Assembly: GCA_024639905.1 (NCBI GenBank)
Contig: JAHEGE010000003.1
Location: 1-64,000 of the forward strand
Length of the DNA stretch: 64,000 nucleotides
DNA from: Gammaproteobacteria bacterium
GTDB taxonomy: Bacteria > Pseudomonadota > Gammaproteobacteria > Pseudomonadales > Pseudohongiellaceae
Direction of reading: 5' to 3'
Both the position numbers and the translations under genes were made by a program. The notes beneath the pieces are model-generated. The model searched no databases. It saw only the letters and a list, made by a program, of their open reading frames with translations, and was not told the DNA's origin. How positions within the stretch are numbered: position 1 is the stretch's first letter; each line of letters begins with the position of its first letter. Below are positions 35,585 through 45,046 of the stretch, one piece after another.

Positions 35585-36311
35585 CCTTGGCATTATTTTT
35601 CGGCGTGAGCTTGCGAGTTATTTCGCAACGCCCCTCGCCTACATTTTCATCGTGATCTTCCTAATCACTAACGGCATCTTCACCTTCGAGCTGGGCGGCT
35701 TCTTCCTACGCGGACAGGCCGATCTGTTGCCGTTCTTCAGTTTCCATCCGTGGCTCTATTTGTTCATGGTGCCGGCGATAGCGATGACGCTTTGGGCGGA
35801 TGAGCGCAAAACCGGCACTATCGAGCTTCTACTTACGCTACCCATTCGTCTCGCCGACGCCGTGCTCGGTAAATTTCTCGCGGCATGGGCACTTACCGGC
35901 ATCGCATTGGGGTTAACTTTTCCTATTTGGCTGACGGTTAATTACCTCGGCGACCCCGATAACGGTGTAATCGCGGCGGGTTATTTGGGCAGCTGGTTTA
36001 TGGCAGGCGGATTCCTCGCTATAGGCTCCTGCATGTCAGCGGCGACGAAGAATTCTGTCATCGCCTTCATTCTCACCGTGACGCTGTGCTTCCTCTTCGT
36101 GATTATGGGCTCGCCGATTCTACTCGATGCCTTTCCCGATTGGGTGCCCCAAGCAGCGGTGGATGCCTTCGCGGCGATGGGATTTCTCACCCATTTCGAT
36201 TCGATTTCTAAAGGCGTGCTCGAATGGCGTGACTTTCTGTTCTTCACCGTATTCATAGGCGCATGGCTTTTTGCTAGCGCCATCGTTATCGAAATCAAGA
36301 AAGCGAATTAG
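35577..36311 (+). CDS. ABC-2 type permease, GldF-like
   Basis: The 244-residue protein has about six hydrophobic segments. The opening IIFRRELASYFATPLAYIFIVIFLI and the extracytoplasmic ADERKTGTIELLLTLPIRLADAVLGKFLA are typical of NosY/GldF permeases. It is encoded between the ATPase and the GldG-like subunit with tight spacing, so the three form one complex. In Bacteroidetes such complexes support gliding; gliding is not known for most gammaproteobacteria that carry them. Confidence 0.87.
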   Translation: MGSLGIIFRRELASYFATPLAYIFIVIFLITNGIFTFELGGFFLRGQADLLPFFSFHPWLYLFMVPAIAMTLWADERKTGTIELLLTLPIRLADAVLGKFLAAWALTGIALGLTFPIWLTVNYLGDPDNGVIAAGYLGSWFMAGGFLAIGSCMSAATKNSVIAFILTVTLCFLFVIMGSPILLDAFPDWVPQAAVDAFAAMGFLTHFDSISKGVLEWRDFLFFTVFIGAWLFASAIVIEIKKAN

Positions 36312-36323
36312 AGGAGAATGAAG

Positions 36324-38291
36324 ATGACACAATCAAAGACACAATTTCTCTTCTCAGGAACTGGCCTGGCCGCACTCGCCGTCGCCTTGCTCGTCAGTGT
36401 TGGTGTGATTAGCTCACTGCCTAGTCTGCGAATAGACCTCACCGAAGACGGTTTATACTCGCTTGCCGATGGGACCCGTAATATCGTCTCGGGCTTAGAA
36501 GAACCCATAGAGCTGTTGTTCTTTTACAGCGAAACTGCTGCCGCAGACCAGCCGCAGATTCGAAGCTACGGCACGCGAGTGCAGGAGCTTTTAAAGGAAA
36601 TCGTCATCGCCAGCGGCGGTAAATTAGAACTCACCGTCGTCGACCCGGAGCCGTTTTCGGAGGAAGAGGATCTCGCGACACAATACGGCGTGCAGGCGGT
36701 ACCTGCCGTGCAAGGCGGTCCTGGAATTTACTTTGGTCTCGTCGCGGTAGAACTCGATGCTGATAAAGAGCCGGCATTGCGGGTGTCTGAAACCCTGCCG
36801 ATGATTCGTCCCGATCAGGAAGAGTTCCTCGAATACGAGTTCATGAAATTAGTGACGCGCGTGGCGAATCCCGAATTACAAGTCGTCGGCCTGCTCACCA
36901 CACTCGATATCGATGGCGGCTTCGATCCGATGAGTGGTCAAGCTACCCAGCAGTGGATGATCACCGATTTCATCCGCCAGCTCTATGAGCTGCGCAGGAT
37001 AGAGACCGACACTGCTGAGATTGCAGAAGACATCGACATACTGATGTTGGTGCATCCTGAGGGCCTAAGCCCACAAACGCTGTATGCGATCGACCAGCAC
37101 GTCATGCGCGGTGGCAAGACGCTGGTCTTCCTCGATCCAACCGCAGACTCCATGGTGTCACGTTCGGCGCAGGGCTCCATGATTCCTGCAGGCATGCGCT
37201 CGGATTTGCCAGGGCTGCTTAAAGCCTGGGGAGTCGACTACGACAGCGGTAAAGTGCTAACCGATAACACGCTCGCGCTGCGCGTACAAATGGGCCAAGG
37301 CTCGCGCCCCGTTGCCCACATCGGCATGATCGGTGCTAATCGCAGCGCGCTAGCTCAGGATGACATTATTACGCGCAGGCTAGAAAATCTGAATCTTTCG
37401 TCCGTCGGCGCGCTGGCGCCGATCGATGGGGCGTCGACGCGCTTCGAACCGCTGGTTCAATCGTCAAGCGATGCGATGCTAATGAACGCTGCACTGCTCG
37501 AAGACGTTCTAGACCCTTCGGTTCTATTTGATGAGTTTGTGTCGGCTAACGAGCGCTATACGATTGCGGCGCGGCTGAGCGGAATTATCGACAGCGCCTT
37601 CCCCGATGGCCGTCCGGTGCCTGCTGTTGATTCAGCTACCGAGAGCGACGAAGCCGGTTTAGATATAGAAGGTTCAGAAGAAGCTAGCGCGGAAGCCGTC
37701 GATCCGCTGGAGAATCATTTGACGCGCACCGAGGGCGAAACCAATATCCTACTTTTCGCCGACACCGACCTGCTTACCGATCGCCTTTGGGTGCAGGTCG
37801 GTCAGTTTTTCGGACAGCGTATCCCGCAGCCCTTCGCCAATAACGGTGATTTCGTTATCAATGCTCTGGATAACCTGAACGGCGGTGCGGATCTTGTCAG
37901 CATCCGTAGTCGCGGGCGCTATTCTCGGCCCTTCACTAGAGTGGTAACGATGCAGCGCGCGGCTGACGACAGACTGCGTATGGAGGAGGCGGCTTTAATG
38001 GAGAGAATGGAGGCCACGGAGGCACAGATTGCCGAGCTGAACACCGATGAGAATGGTCAGCCGCTCGCACAGCTTTCAGCCGAGGCGCAAGCAGAAGTTG
38101 ATCGCTTTAACGTGGATCTTCTCGAGACCCGACGCAGCCTGCGCGATGTGCAGTTTCAACTCACCGCCGACATAGAGGCACTGGGTGCGAATCTGAAATG
38201 GCTTAATACCCTAGCGATCCCCCTGCTGCTCACTCTGGCGGGCCTGTTGATGAGCACTCTTCGCTCACAGCGGCGCCGCGCCTCGGCTTAA
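36324..38291 (+). CDS. GldG-like ABC auxiliary protein
   Basis: A 655-residue membrane protein with an N-terminal helix (about 10-32) and a C-terminal helix (about 628-648). A large extracytoplasmic region lies between them and includes LRIDLTEDGLYSLADGTRNIVSGLEEPIELLFFYSE, the opening of the ABC_transp_aux/GldG domain. A predicted coiled-coil segment lies near 555-620. GAGGAG seven bases before the ATG at 36324 favours that start over 36318. Its role is presumed to be accessory to the upstream ATPase and permease. It ends 4 bp from the convergent histidine kinase. Confidence 0.86.
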   Translation: MTQSKTQFLFSGTGLAALAVALLVSVGVISSLPSLRIDLTEDGLYSLADGTRNIVSGLEEPIELLFFYSETAAADQPQIRSYGTRVQELLKEIVIASGGKLELTVVDPEPFSEEEDLATQYGVQAVPAVQGGPGIYFGLVAVELDADKEPALRVSETLPMIRPDQEEFLEYEFMKLVTRVANPELQVVGLLTTLDIDGGFDPMSGQATQQWMITDFIRQLYELRRIETDTAEIAEDIDILMLVHPEGLSPQTLYAIDQHVMRGGKTLVFLDPTADSMVSRSAQGSMIPAGMRSDLPGLLKAWGVDYDSGKVLTDNTLALRVQMGQGSRPVAHIGMIGANRSALAQDDIITRRLENLNLSSVGALAPIDGASTRFEPLVQSSSDAMLMNAALLEDVLDPSVLFDEFVSANERYTIAARLSGIIDSAFPDGRPVPAVDSATESDEAGLDIEGSEEASAEAVDPLENHLTRTEGETNILLFADTDLLTDRLWVQVGQFFGQRIPQPFANNGDFVINALDNLNGGADLVSIRSRGRYSRPFTRVVTMQRAADDRLRMEEAALMERMEATEAQIAELNTDENGQPLAQLSAEAQAEVDRFNVDLLETRRSLRDVQFQLTADIEALGANLKWLNTLAIPLLLTLAGLLMSTLRSQRRRASA

Positions 38292-38295
38292 GAGA

Positions 38296-39621
38296 CTAGC
38301 CTTTGGTCGCCTGCGGCGGGTGCTGCATCAGCTGAACGCTGATGCGCGTGCCTTCGCCGAGTTCGCTTTGAATGGCGAGAGAGCCGCCGTGGGCTTGGGC
38401 AATAAGTCTGCACAGGTAGAGGCCGAGACCGAAGCCGCCGGTGTTGCGCTGTCGCGAACTGTCGGCGCGGTAGAACGGTTCGCAGACTTGGTCTATGTGT
38501 TCGGGGCCGATGCCCTCGCCTTGGTCTTCGACTGTAAGACAGGCGCTGTCTTGCTCGAGTACTACCGCAACGCGCAGCGGCTTGTCGCGACCGTGGCGAA
38601 TAGCGTTATTGAGCAGGTTAGTTAGCAACAGACGAATGCGCAGTTTGTCGAGAATAAACTCACGATCGACTTCCGGGAGGTCGAGTGTGACGCCGCCTTC
38701 GTAGCTAAAGTATTGGTCCACCACCGACTCGACAAACTCGGCGAGCATCACAGGCTCAGCAGTCAGTACCGTGTGTTCGTCGTTTAGGCGCTCCGCTTCG
38801 ATAAGATCACCGATCAGTTGGTCGATCTCGTCGATGTCTTCCCCCAAGTGCTGTTTTTCGCTGCTGTCTGGCATGAATTCCAAACGCAGCTTCGCTTTCG
38901 TGAGCGGGGTGCGAAGTTCGTGACTAATGGCTAATAGCAACTGGCGTTTGGCTTCCAGCATCGACTGCAACGAATCAGCCATGTGGTTGATACTGTCGGT
39001 GAGCGCGCCGAGTTCATCATGGCGCTCGTTATGCACGCGGTAGCTCAGGTCGCCGTGGCGTATGCGCTCGGCGCCGCGGCGCAGCATGCGAACTGGGTCC
39101 AACAGTCGATTAACCATGAAATAGTTAATGAATAAGACGATGCCGGCGAGCGCTAACCCAATGTAGAGCACCGCGAAGTTCGCTGCGTTTTCTTCAATGG
39201 AACGCTGATACAAATAAAAATCGTAGCCGTCGCGGCGCACGACGATCATGTTTTCGCTACCACTGCTACGGATCTCCGCATCGTCTGAAAGCGTGCGGAC
39301 GAAAGTCGAGTCGTCGAGGTCGAGCCGATTGTCGCCGTCCGAACTCCAACGCATGATCGGGTTGCGGATATTAATACTCCAATCGAGCTCTGCGGCGAGG
39401 CGCATGGCATTGCTGAGATTGGGCGGCGTGCCGATGTCTTCGATGATGGATTCGACGTTGCGGGTAAAAAAGTCGGGGATTGCGTCGATCGCGGCGGTAT
39501 TCCGTGTCACCGTGCGCAGAGAAACCGAGATGATAATAAAAAACAGTAACACCGTGACGCTAAAAATCGCCAGCAGTCGCAGGAACAGGGAGTAGCGGAT
39601 CGTTTGCAGGATCCCAGCCAC
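38296..39621 (-). CDS. Sensor histidine kinase
   Basis: The 441 residues contain a first membrane helix (about 12-35), a periplasmic sensor (about 36-150), a second helix (about 150-170), a HAMP domain (LLDPVRMLRRGAERIRHGDLSYRV), the phosphoacceptor His234 in AISHELRTPL, and an ATPase domain with NLLNNAIRHG, DQGEGI and GGFGLGLYLC. It resembles the EnvZ/RstB group, but the signal is unknown. It lies 6 bp downstream of its response regulator. Confidence 0.9.
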   Translation of the reverse strand: MAGILQTIRYSLFLRLLAIFSVTVLLFFIIISVSLRTVTRNTAAIDAIPDFFTRNVESIIEDIGTPPNLSNAMRLAAELDWSINIRNPIMRWSSDGDNRLDLDDSTFVRTLSDDAEIRSSGSENMIVVRRDGYDFYLYQRSIEENAANFAVLYIGLALAGIVLFINYFMVNRLLDPVRMLRRGAERIRHGDLSYRVHNERHDELGALTDSINHMADSLQSMLEAKRQLLLAISHELRTPLTKAKLRLEFMPDSSEKQHLGEDIDEIDQLIGDLIEAERLNDEHTVLTAEPVMLAEFVESVVDQYFSYEGGVTLDLPEVDREFILDKLRIRLLLTNLLNNAIRHGRDKPLRVAVVLEQDSACLTVEDQGEGIGPEHIDQVCEPFYRADSSRQRNTGGFGLGLYLCRLIAQAHGGSLAIQSELGEGTRISVQLMQHPPQATKG

Positions 39622-39627
39622 GATGGA

Positions 39628-40326
39628 CTAGCGCTGCTCGCCGATGAATGTATAGCCGCGGCCCCAGACGGTTTTAATGAAGCGCGGTGTCTTGGAGGTG
39701 TCGCCGAGTTTATGTCGCAGGCGGCTCACTAACGTATCGACTGCGCGCGAGAACAGCTCTGCGTCGATGCCGCGCAAACGATTCATTAACTCGTCACGGG
39801 TAAAAGTCTTGTTAGGGTATTGCATGAACAGGATGAGCAGTTCGTATTCCATAGTCGTCAGGTCTAGCACGACCTCGTCCAGCTTAACTTCGCGTCGAGA
39901 GGTGTCGACGTCGATGCCGTTGATCGGCTTAATCTCACGTAGTGTCGCGTCATCGCCCGACCGGCGTAAGATATTGTGGATGCGCGCAACTAATTCGCGC
40001 GGCTCGAAAGGTTTTGGTAGGTAGTCGTCCGCGCCAAGCTCGAGCCCGACGATACGGTCGGTGACCTCGGCGTGGGCGGTGAGCATAAGGATAGGCAGCT
40101 GGCCGTAGATTGAGGATTTCGCGCGGATCTCGCGACAGACCTCGAAGCCGTCTTTCTCCGGCAGCATCACGTCGAGGATCAGCAGATCGGGCTTGAGCTT
40201 CTTAATCATCTCGAAGCCCTTGCTTGGCGTCATGGCGACGTGTGCCTGCATCTCATAGCGGGCAAGATACTGTGTTAGCAGCTCGCCGAGCTTTTCGTCG
40301 TCATCGATGATAAGTATTTGCTTCAT
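39628..40326 (-). CDS. OmpR-family response regulator
   Basis: A 232-residue two-domain regulator. The receiver has the acidic DDD triplet at 8-10, phosphoacceptor Asp52 in LLILDVMLPEKDGF, and Lys near 104 in YLPKPFEP. The winged-helix domain has LTTMEYELLILFMQYPNKTFTRDELMNRLRG and ends RFIKTVWGRGYTFIGEQR. It resembles RstA/OmpR. A sigma-70 promoter (40358-40386) lies just upstream. Confidence 0.92.
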   Translation of the reverse strand: MKQILIIDDDEKLGELLTQYLARYEMQAHVAMTPSKGFEMIKKLKPDLLILDVMLPEKDGFEVCREIRAKSSIYGQLPILMLTAHAEVTDRIVGLELGADDYLPKPFEPRELVARIHNILRRSGDDATLREIKPINGIDVDTSRREVKLDEVVLDLTTMEYELLILFMQYPNKTFTRDELMNRLRGIDAELFSRAVDTLVSRLRHKLGDTSKTPRFIKTVWGRGYTFIGEQR

Positions 40327-40357
40327 CAGCTAATCCAGCTGGTTTGATAAGCCTGAT

Positions 40358-40386
40358 AGTGTACGAATTCGGCCTGCCTAAATCAA
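40358..40386 (-). promoter_or_regulatory. Sigma-70 promoter for the response regulator-kinase pair
   Basis: On the reverse strand TTGATT (40381-40386) and TACACT (40358-40363) are spaced by 17 bases. Transcription would begin about 25 bases before the regulator's ATG at 40326. Confidence 0.6.
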
Positions 40387-40441
40387 TTATGGTGTATTAT
40401 GCTCAGCCCGCAATCCGTGGCCTAGGCGACTCCCCTGCACG

Positions 40442-42370
40442 ATGATCTCTCTTAATAACATTACCCTCATGCGTGGCACGCAGACGCTGATCCGTGATGC
40501 CAGCGTGCTCCTCTCGAGCGGCCAACGGACCGGCATCATCGGGCGTAACGGCTCGGGTAAGACTAGCCTGTTCAAGGCGTTAGCCGGAGAGATTCAGCTC
40601 GAGCAGGGCGAAATTGATATGCCCAACGGCCTGCGTACCGTGTCGATGGCACAGGAAACACCCGCCAGCGATCGCAGCGCGCTGGCCTTCGTGATCGATG
40701 CGCACAAGGCCTACAGAGAGCTGGAGGAGAAGATTGCCCTAGCGGAGGCAGGCCATGACGATGCGGCCCTGGTGCGGTTGCACGCAGCGATGGAGGAGCT
40801 AGGCGCTTACGATATTAAGAACCAAGCCGAACAGCTATTGTCAGGCCTCGGTTTTAGCACCGAGCAGTTCGACAAGACGGTCGGCGAGTTCTCCGGCGGC
40901 TGGCGTGTGCGGCTCAATCTTGCTGCCGCGCTGATGTGCCCATCTGACCTACTCATGCTCGACGAGCCAACTAACCACCTCGACCTCGAGGCGACGGTGT
41001 GGTTGGAGCAATGGCTGCGCGGCTATCGCGGCACCATCTTGGTTATTTCTCACGACCGCACCTTCCTCGACGCGGTGATCGATCACGTGATCAGCCTTGA
41101 GGGTGGCACACTCGCACTCTACCGCGGAAACTACAGCGCCTACGAGCGCCAGCGCGCCGACCGCATGGCCCTGCAGGCAGCGTTATATGCCAAGCAGCAA
41201 CGTCGTCGCGGCGAGATCGAAGATTTCGTGCGTCGTTTCAAGGCCAAGGCGAGCAAGGCACGGCAGGCGCAGAGCCGGCTGAAAGAACTAGATAGGATGC
41301 AAGACATCGCGCCGGCGCATGCCGACTCGCCGTTCCGCTTCTCCTTTCCCGCCGTCGATGCCGACAGCGGCTACCTCATGCAGATCAACAAGCTCGCTAT
41401 CGGATTTGATCGCCCCTTGGTCGATAAGGTGACTTTCCCTATCCGTGGCGATTCGCGTTACGGCCTATTAGGATTTAACGGCAGCGGTAAATCGACTCTG
41501 CTTAAAGTGCTCTCTGGCTCACTCGCGCCCTTAGACGGCGAGATGATCGCGGCGAAGAAGCTACGCATTGGCTACTTCGCGCAGCATCAAGTAGATGAGC
41601 TGGACCAGCATGCGACGCCGGTCGAGACCATTCAGGCATTGGCTAAAAAAGACCCGACACTCCAAGCTACCGAGCAGGTCATCCGAGATTATTTAGGCGG
41701 CTTCGACTTCCGCGGTACCCGCGTCGATGAACGCATTACGCATTTTTCCGGTGGCGAGAAGGCGCGGCTTGCTCTCGCCAAGGTCGCGTGGGAAAAACCG
41801 AACCTGTTGTTATTGGATGAGCCTACTAATCACCTCGATCTTGAGATGGTGCACGCGCTCACCGTCGCGCTGCAAGAGTTCGAAGGCGCCGTGGTGATCG
41901 TCTCTCACGACCGCCACTTGCTCGCTAACACGGTCGACGAGTTCTTCTCGATTCACAAGGGGCACTTCGCTGAGTTCGATGGCGATTTAAGCGACTACGA
42001 GCGGTGGCTTGGGCGCTACGCCGAAACAGAAGCCTTGGGCGCTGTGAATACAACTGCTCAAAGCACGTCGTGCCTTACCGACAAGAGTGATAGAACAGAT
42101 AAGAAAGCGCAGCGCCAACAGGCCGCGGTATTACGCGAGTTACAGGCGCCGCTGCGTAAGCGCGCCAAAGTTTGCGAGAATCACATGGAGAAGATGCAGA
42201 CGCGTCTTGAGGCAATTGAGGCGCAGCTTGGCGACGAAGCGATCTATTCAGAGGCTAACAAAGCGAAGCTTGCCGAGTTGGTGAAGGAGCAGGGCGGTCT
42301 TAAGGGCGAGCTGGATGCCGTTGAGGAAGAATGGCTGACGCTGCAAGAGCAGCTTGAGGCCAGTAGTTAA
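40442..42370 (+). CDS. yheS: ABC-F ATPase, YheS type
   Basis: A 642-residue soluble protein with two ABC domains and no membrane helix. The first has Walker A GRNGSGKTS, signature FSGGWRVRLNLA and DEPTNHLDLEA; the second has GFNGSGKST, FSGGEKARLALA and DEPTNHLDLE. The linker includes DFVRRFKAKASKARQAQSRLKELDRM. These features and the C-terminal coiled coil match E. coli YheS, a ribosome-binding translation factor of the EttA/Uup group. It is followed by msbA after 68 bp. Confidence 0.9.
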   Translation: MISLNNITLMRGTQTLIRDASVLLSSGQRTGIIGRNGSGKTSLFKALAGEIQLEQGEIDMPNGLRTVSMAQETPASDRSALAFVIDAHKAYRELEEKIALAEAGHDDAALVRLHAAMEELGAYDIKNQAEQLLSGLGFSTEQFDKTVGEFSGGWRVRLNLAAALMCPSDLLMLDEPTNHLDLEATVWLEQWLRGYRGTILVISHDRTFLDAVIDHVISLEGGTLALYRGNYSAYERQRADRMALQAALYAKQQRRRGEIEDFVRRFKAKASKARQAQSRLKELDRMQDIAPAHADSPFRFSFPAVDADSGYLMQINKLAIGFDRPLVDKVTFPIRGDSRYGLLGFNGSGKSTLLKVLSGSLAPLDGEMIAAKKLRIGYFAQHQVDELDQHATPVETIQALAKKDPTLQATEQVIRDYLGGFDFRGTRVDERITHFSGGEKARLALAKVAWEKPNLLLLDEPTNHLDLEMVHALTVALQEFEGAVVIVSHDRHLLANTVDEFFSIHKGHFAEFDGDLSDYERWLGRYAETEALGAVNTTAQSTSCLTDKSDRTDKKAQRQQAAVLRELQAPLRKRAKVCENHMEKMQTRLEAIEAQLGDEAIYSEANKAKLAELVKEQGGLKGELDAVEEEWLTLQEQLEASS

Positions 42371-42438
42371 GGTCAGTGTAGCGACGCTGGCACGAATACG
42401 GTATGTTTTTGAACCGATAGCGATGAGGCAAGAGAGAG

Positions 42439-44223
42439 TTGACCGAGCAAGCCCCAGAGACAGATACGCCCATCAGCGCCGATGGCTTCGCTGCGAGCTG
42501 GTCGCTGTATAAGCGTCTGCTAGCCTATTTGAAGCCGCAGCTGCCCGCGGTATTCACCAGCATCCTAGGTTTCCTGATTTTCGCGCTTACCACGCCCCTC
42601 GCCGCTGCGTGGCTTGGCTGGACTATCGACGCCATCGAGAGCAAAGACCTCGACTGGCGCGTCTACAGCCCGCTGCTGTGCATCGCCATCGCTTTCATAC
42701 GCGGCATCGGGGGGTTCATTGGTGGCTATTCGATTGCCCACGTCGCCAACTACCTTATCCACAAGATGCGCCGACAGATCATGCAGCACACACTGGAATT
42801 GCCGGTAAGCTTCTTCGATCGCTCGGAGCCTGGCAGGCTCATCTCGAAAGTGACTTACGATGTGAATCAAATCACTGGCGCCGTGACTAACGCGGTGACC
42901 GTGGTGCTACGCGAAGGGCTAACCGTCATTGGTTTGCTCGCAGCATTGTTCTATGTTGACTGGCAGCTCAGCCTCGCGTTTCTGCTAATCGCCCCCGTCG
43001 TTGCAAAAACGGTTTCTATCGCCTCGCGGTATTTCCGCCGCTACTCCACACAGATGCAAGACTCGATGGGCGAGGTCACGCAGATTATTAACGAATCTAT
43101 TCGCGGCCACCATGTGGTGCGAACATTCAATGCTCAAGACACAGTGAACGAAAAATTCCTGGCGGCAAGTGAGCGTAATCGTTCGCAGAATATGAAGATG
43201 GCCGGAACCGAGCTGATCAGCACGCCGCTCATTCAGCTACTCGTAAGCTGCGCCATCGCCGGGTTGATTTGGTTTTTAATGGCTCCCGACTTTATGCGCG
43301 ATCGTTCGTCGGGCGACTTTGTCACCTTCCTAACGATGGCTGCGTCGCTCGCTAAACCCATTCGCCAACTGTCGCAGATTAATTCGGTAATCCAGCGCGG
43401 CCTCTCTGCTGCCGCGAGTATCTTTGGCCTGCTCGACGAGGCTGGCGAGTGCGACACGGGCAAGGAAATTCTGACACGCGACATCACCGGCATTGAATTC
43501 GACGCCGTCCATTTTTCTTACGCGACGGATCAGGCCGAGGCTGCGGTAGACGGTGTGAGTGTCGAGGTCGCGGCGGGCCAGACGATAGCGCTCGTCGGCA
43601 AGTCGGGCAGTGGAAAGACGACACTCGTCAGCCTATTGCCACGCTTCTATGAGGTGACGACAGGCGAGATACGCATTAACGGGACGGCGCTGAGTGACTA
43701 TTCGCTACATAGCCTGCGTGAGCAGATCGCGGTGGTGAGTCAGAAGGTGGTGCTGTTTAGCGGCTCTATTCTCGATAATATTGCCTACGGAGCGCAGGCG
43801 CCGATTGACCGCGAGGCGGTCATCGCCGCGGCGCGCAACGCGCATGCCATGGAATTTATCGAGCAGCTGCCCCACGGCATCGATACGCAGATAGGCGATG
43901 ACGCTGGGACTTTGTCTGGCGGGCAACGACAACGTATCGCCATCGCACGCGCGCTGTTTAACGATGCACCAATCTTGATTTTAGACGAGGCGACATCGGC
44001 CTTAGACTCCGAGTCCGAGCAGCACATCCAAGAGGCATTGAGCACACTTATGCAAGGGCGTACGACATTCGTGATCGCTCATCGCCTATCGACGGTCGAA
44101 AGCGCAGATAGAATTCTGGTGATGCAAGAGGGCAGGGTGCTCGAATCGGGAAATCATGCAGAGCTACTTGCGCAGGACGGCCACTACGCTTATCTCTACA
44201 ATATCCAATTCGCAGAAACTTAG
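42439..44223 (+). CDS. msbA: Lipid A export permease/ATP-binding protein MsbA
   Basis: The 594-residue half-transporter flips lipid A-core across the inner membrane. Six membrane helices occupy about 25-320, with the coupling-helix motif LPVSFFDRSEPGRLISKVTYDVNQITGAV. The nucleotide domain has Walker A GKSGSGKTT, signature LSGGQRQRIAIARAL and DEATSALDSESE. The start is a TTG at 42439 with AGAGAGAG upstream; no ATG fits. Neighbouring LPS glycosyltransferases support MsbA over a drug exporter. Confidence 0.94.
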   Translation: MTEQAPETDTPISADGFAASWSLYKRLLAYLKPQLPAVFTSILGFLIFALTTPLAAAWLGWTIDAIESKDLDWRVYSPLLCIAIAFIRGIGGFIGGYSIAHVANYLIHKMRRQIMQHTLELPVSFFDRSEPGRLISKVTYDVNQITGAVTNAVTVVLREGLTVIGLLAALFYVDWQLSLAFLLIAPVVAKTVSIASRYFRRYSTQMQDSMGEVTQIINESIRGHHVVRTFNAQDTVNEKFLAASERNRSQNMKMAGTELISTPLIQLLVSCAIAGLIWFLMAPDFMRDRSSGDFVTFLTMAASLAKPIRQLSQINSVIQRGLSAAASIFGLLDEAGECDTGKEILTRDITGIEFDAVHFSYATDQAEAAVDGVSVEVAAGQTIALVGKSGSGKTTLVSLLPRFYEVTTGEIRINGTALSDYSLHSLREQIAVVSQKVVLFSGSILDNIAYGAQAPIDREAVIAAARNAHAMEFIEQLPHGIDTQIGDDAGTLSGGQRQRIAIARALFNDAPILILDEATSALDSESEQHIQEALSTLMQGRTTFVIAHRLSTVESADRILVMQEGRVLESGNHAELLAQDGHYAYLYNIQFAET

Positions 44224-44257
44224 CGGCGCTTCTGTCTGGCTGCGGGGTAACCCTCGG

Positions 44258-45046
44258 TTACAGCCCGTCCTGCGAGCGTTGATGCATCTCGCGTAGTTTT
44301 GCGTATTTCATGTAGGTATAGAACGCGGCGTTCATGCTCGTGTTAAACCCTTCTACGCCATCGAGGAAGTGTCCCTTAAAGACATAAACCTGCAAGAACG
44401 TAATGGGGAACATCAATACGATACTCGCCAGCGAGGCGTTCTGCTGTTTGTCGAACTTGTCCTGTGCCTTCAGTTCGCTATAGCGATTGGCCTTAGTAAA
44501 GCGCTGAGTCAGGCTTAGGTTCTCGTTATGTAAAATCGTCGCGTCGGTCTTCTTTATCGAGCCTGTGATACTAATGCTCTCGTGCACGCGTCGCACTTCA
44601 TAGTGGCCGCAGGCCTTGCGAAAGAAGCGGACCAGCCTGTCGTTCTTGCTAAAATTGCGTGGCTGTTGCCCCCAGCGGATGAGCGTGCGATTCGACTCAA
44701 GTGCGTCATGTGAATCGGCGGCGATGAGTGCGCGTGCCTCGGCGATAAATTCGGGTGTGGGGATCTCGTCGGCATCTAAATTGAAAACCCATTCGTGCGA
44801 ACACAACGCGAGGGCATGTGCTTTCTGCTCGCTAAACCCCGGCCAGTCGTTGTGGGAGATTTTTACATTAGTAAAGCCTGCGGCGAGCGTCAGTGTGGCA
44901 TCGGTGCTGCCGCTGTCGACGATAATGACCTCATCGAACTCGGCGACGCTCGCGAGCGACTGGGCGATGTTCTTCTCTTCGTTGAGGGTGATCATGAACA
45001 CGCTCGCCGGGATCTTAGCGTGGGGTGCACTGCTGTCGAGATTCAC
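44258..45046 (-). CDS. LPS core glycosyltransferase, WaaE/KdtX family (GT2)
   Basis: A 262-residue GT2 enzyme with ASVFMITLNEEKNIAQSLASV, IIVDSGSTDATLTLA and the metal-binding WVFNLDADEIPTPEF. FVHESISI-type and ARFYTYMKYAKLRE-like C-terminal features match the WaaE group, which adds glucose or a hexose to inner-core heptose. It overlaps the GT9 gene upstream by 4 bp. The short inverted repeat GTAACC-CTC-GGTTAC (44247-44261) covers its stop codon and could help end transcription against msbA. Confidence 0.87.
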   Translation of the reverse strand: MNLDSSAPHAKIPASVFMITLNEEKNIAQSLASVAEFDEVIIVDSGSTDATLTLAAGFTNVKISHNDWPGFSEQKAHALALCSHEWVFNLDADEIPTPEFIAEARALIAADSHDALESNRTLIRWGQQPRNFSKNDRLVRFFRKACGHYEVRRVHESISITGSIKKTDATILHNENLSLTQRFTKANRYSELKAQDKFDKQQNASLASIVLMFPITFLQVYVFKGHFLDGVEGFNTSMNAAFYTYMKYAKLREMHQRSQDGL

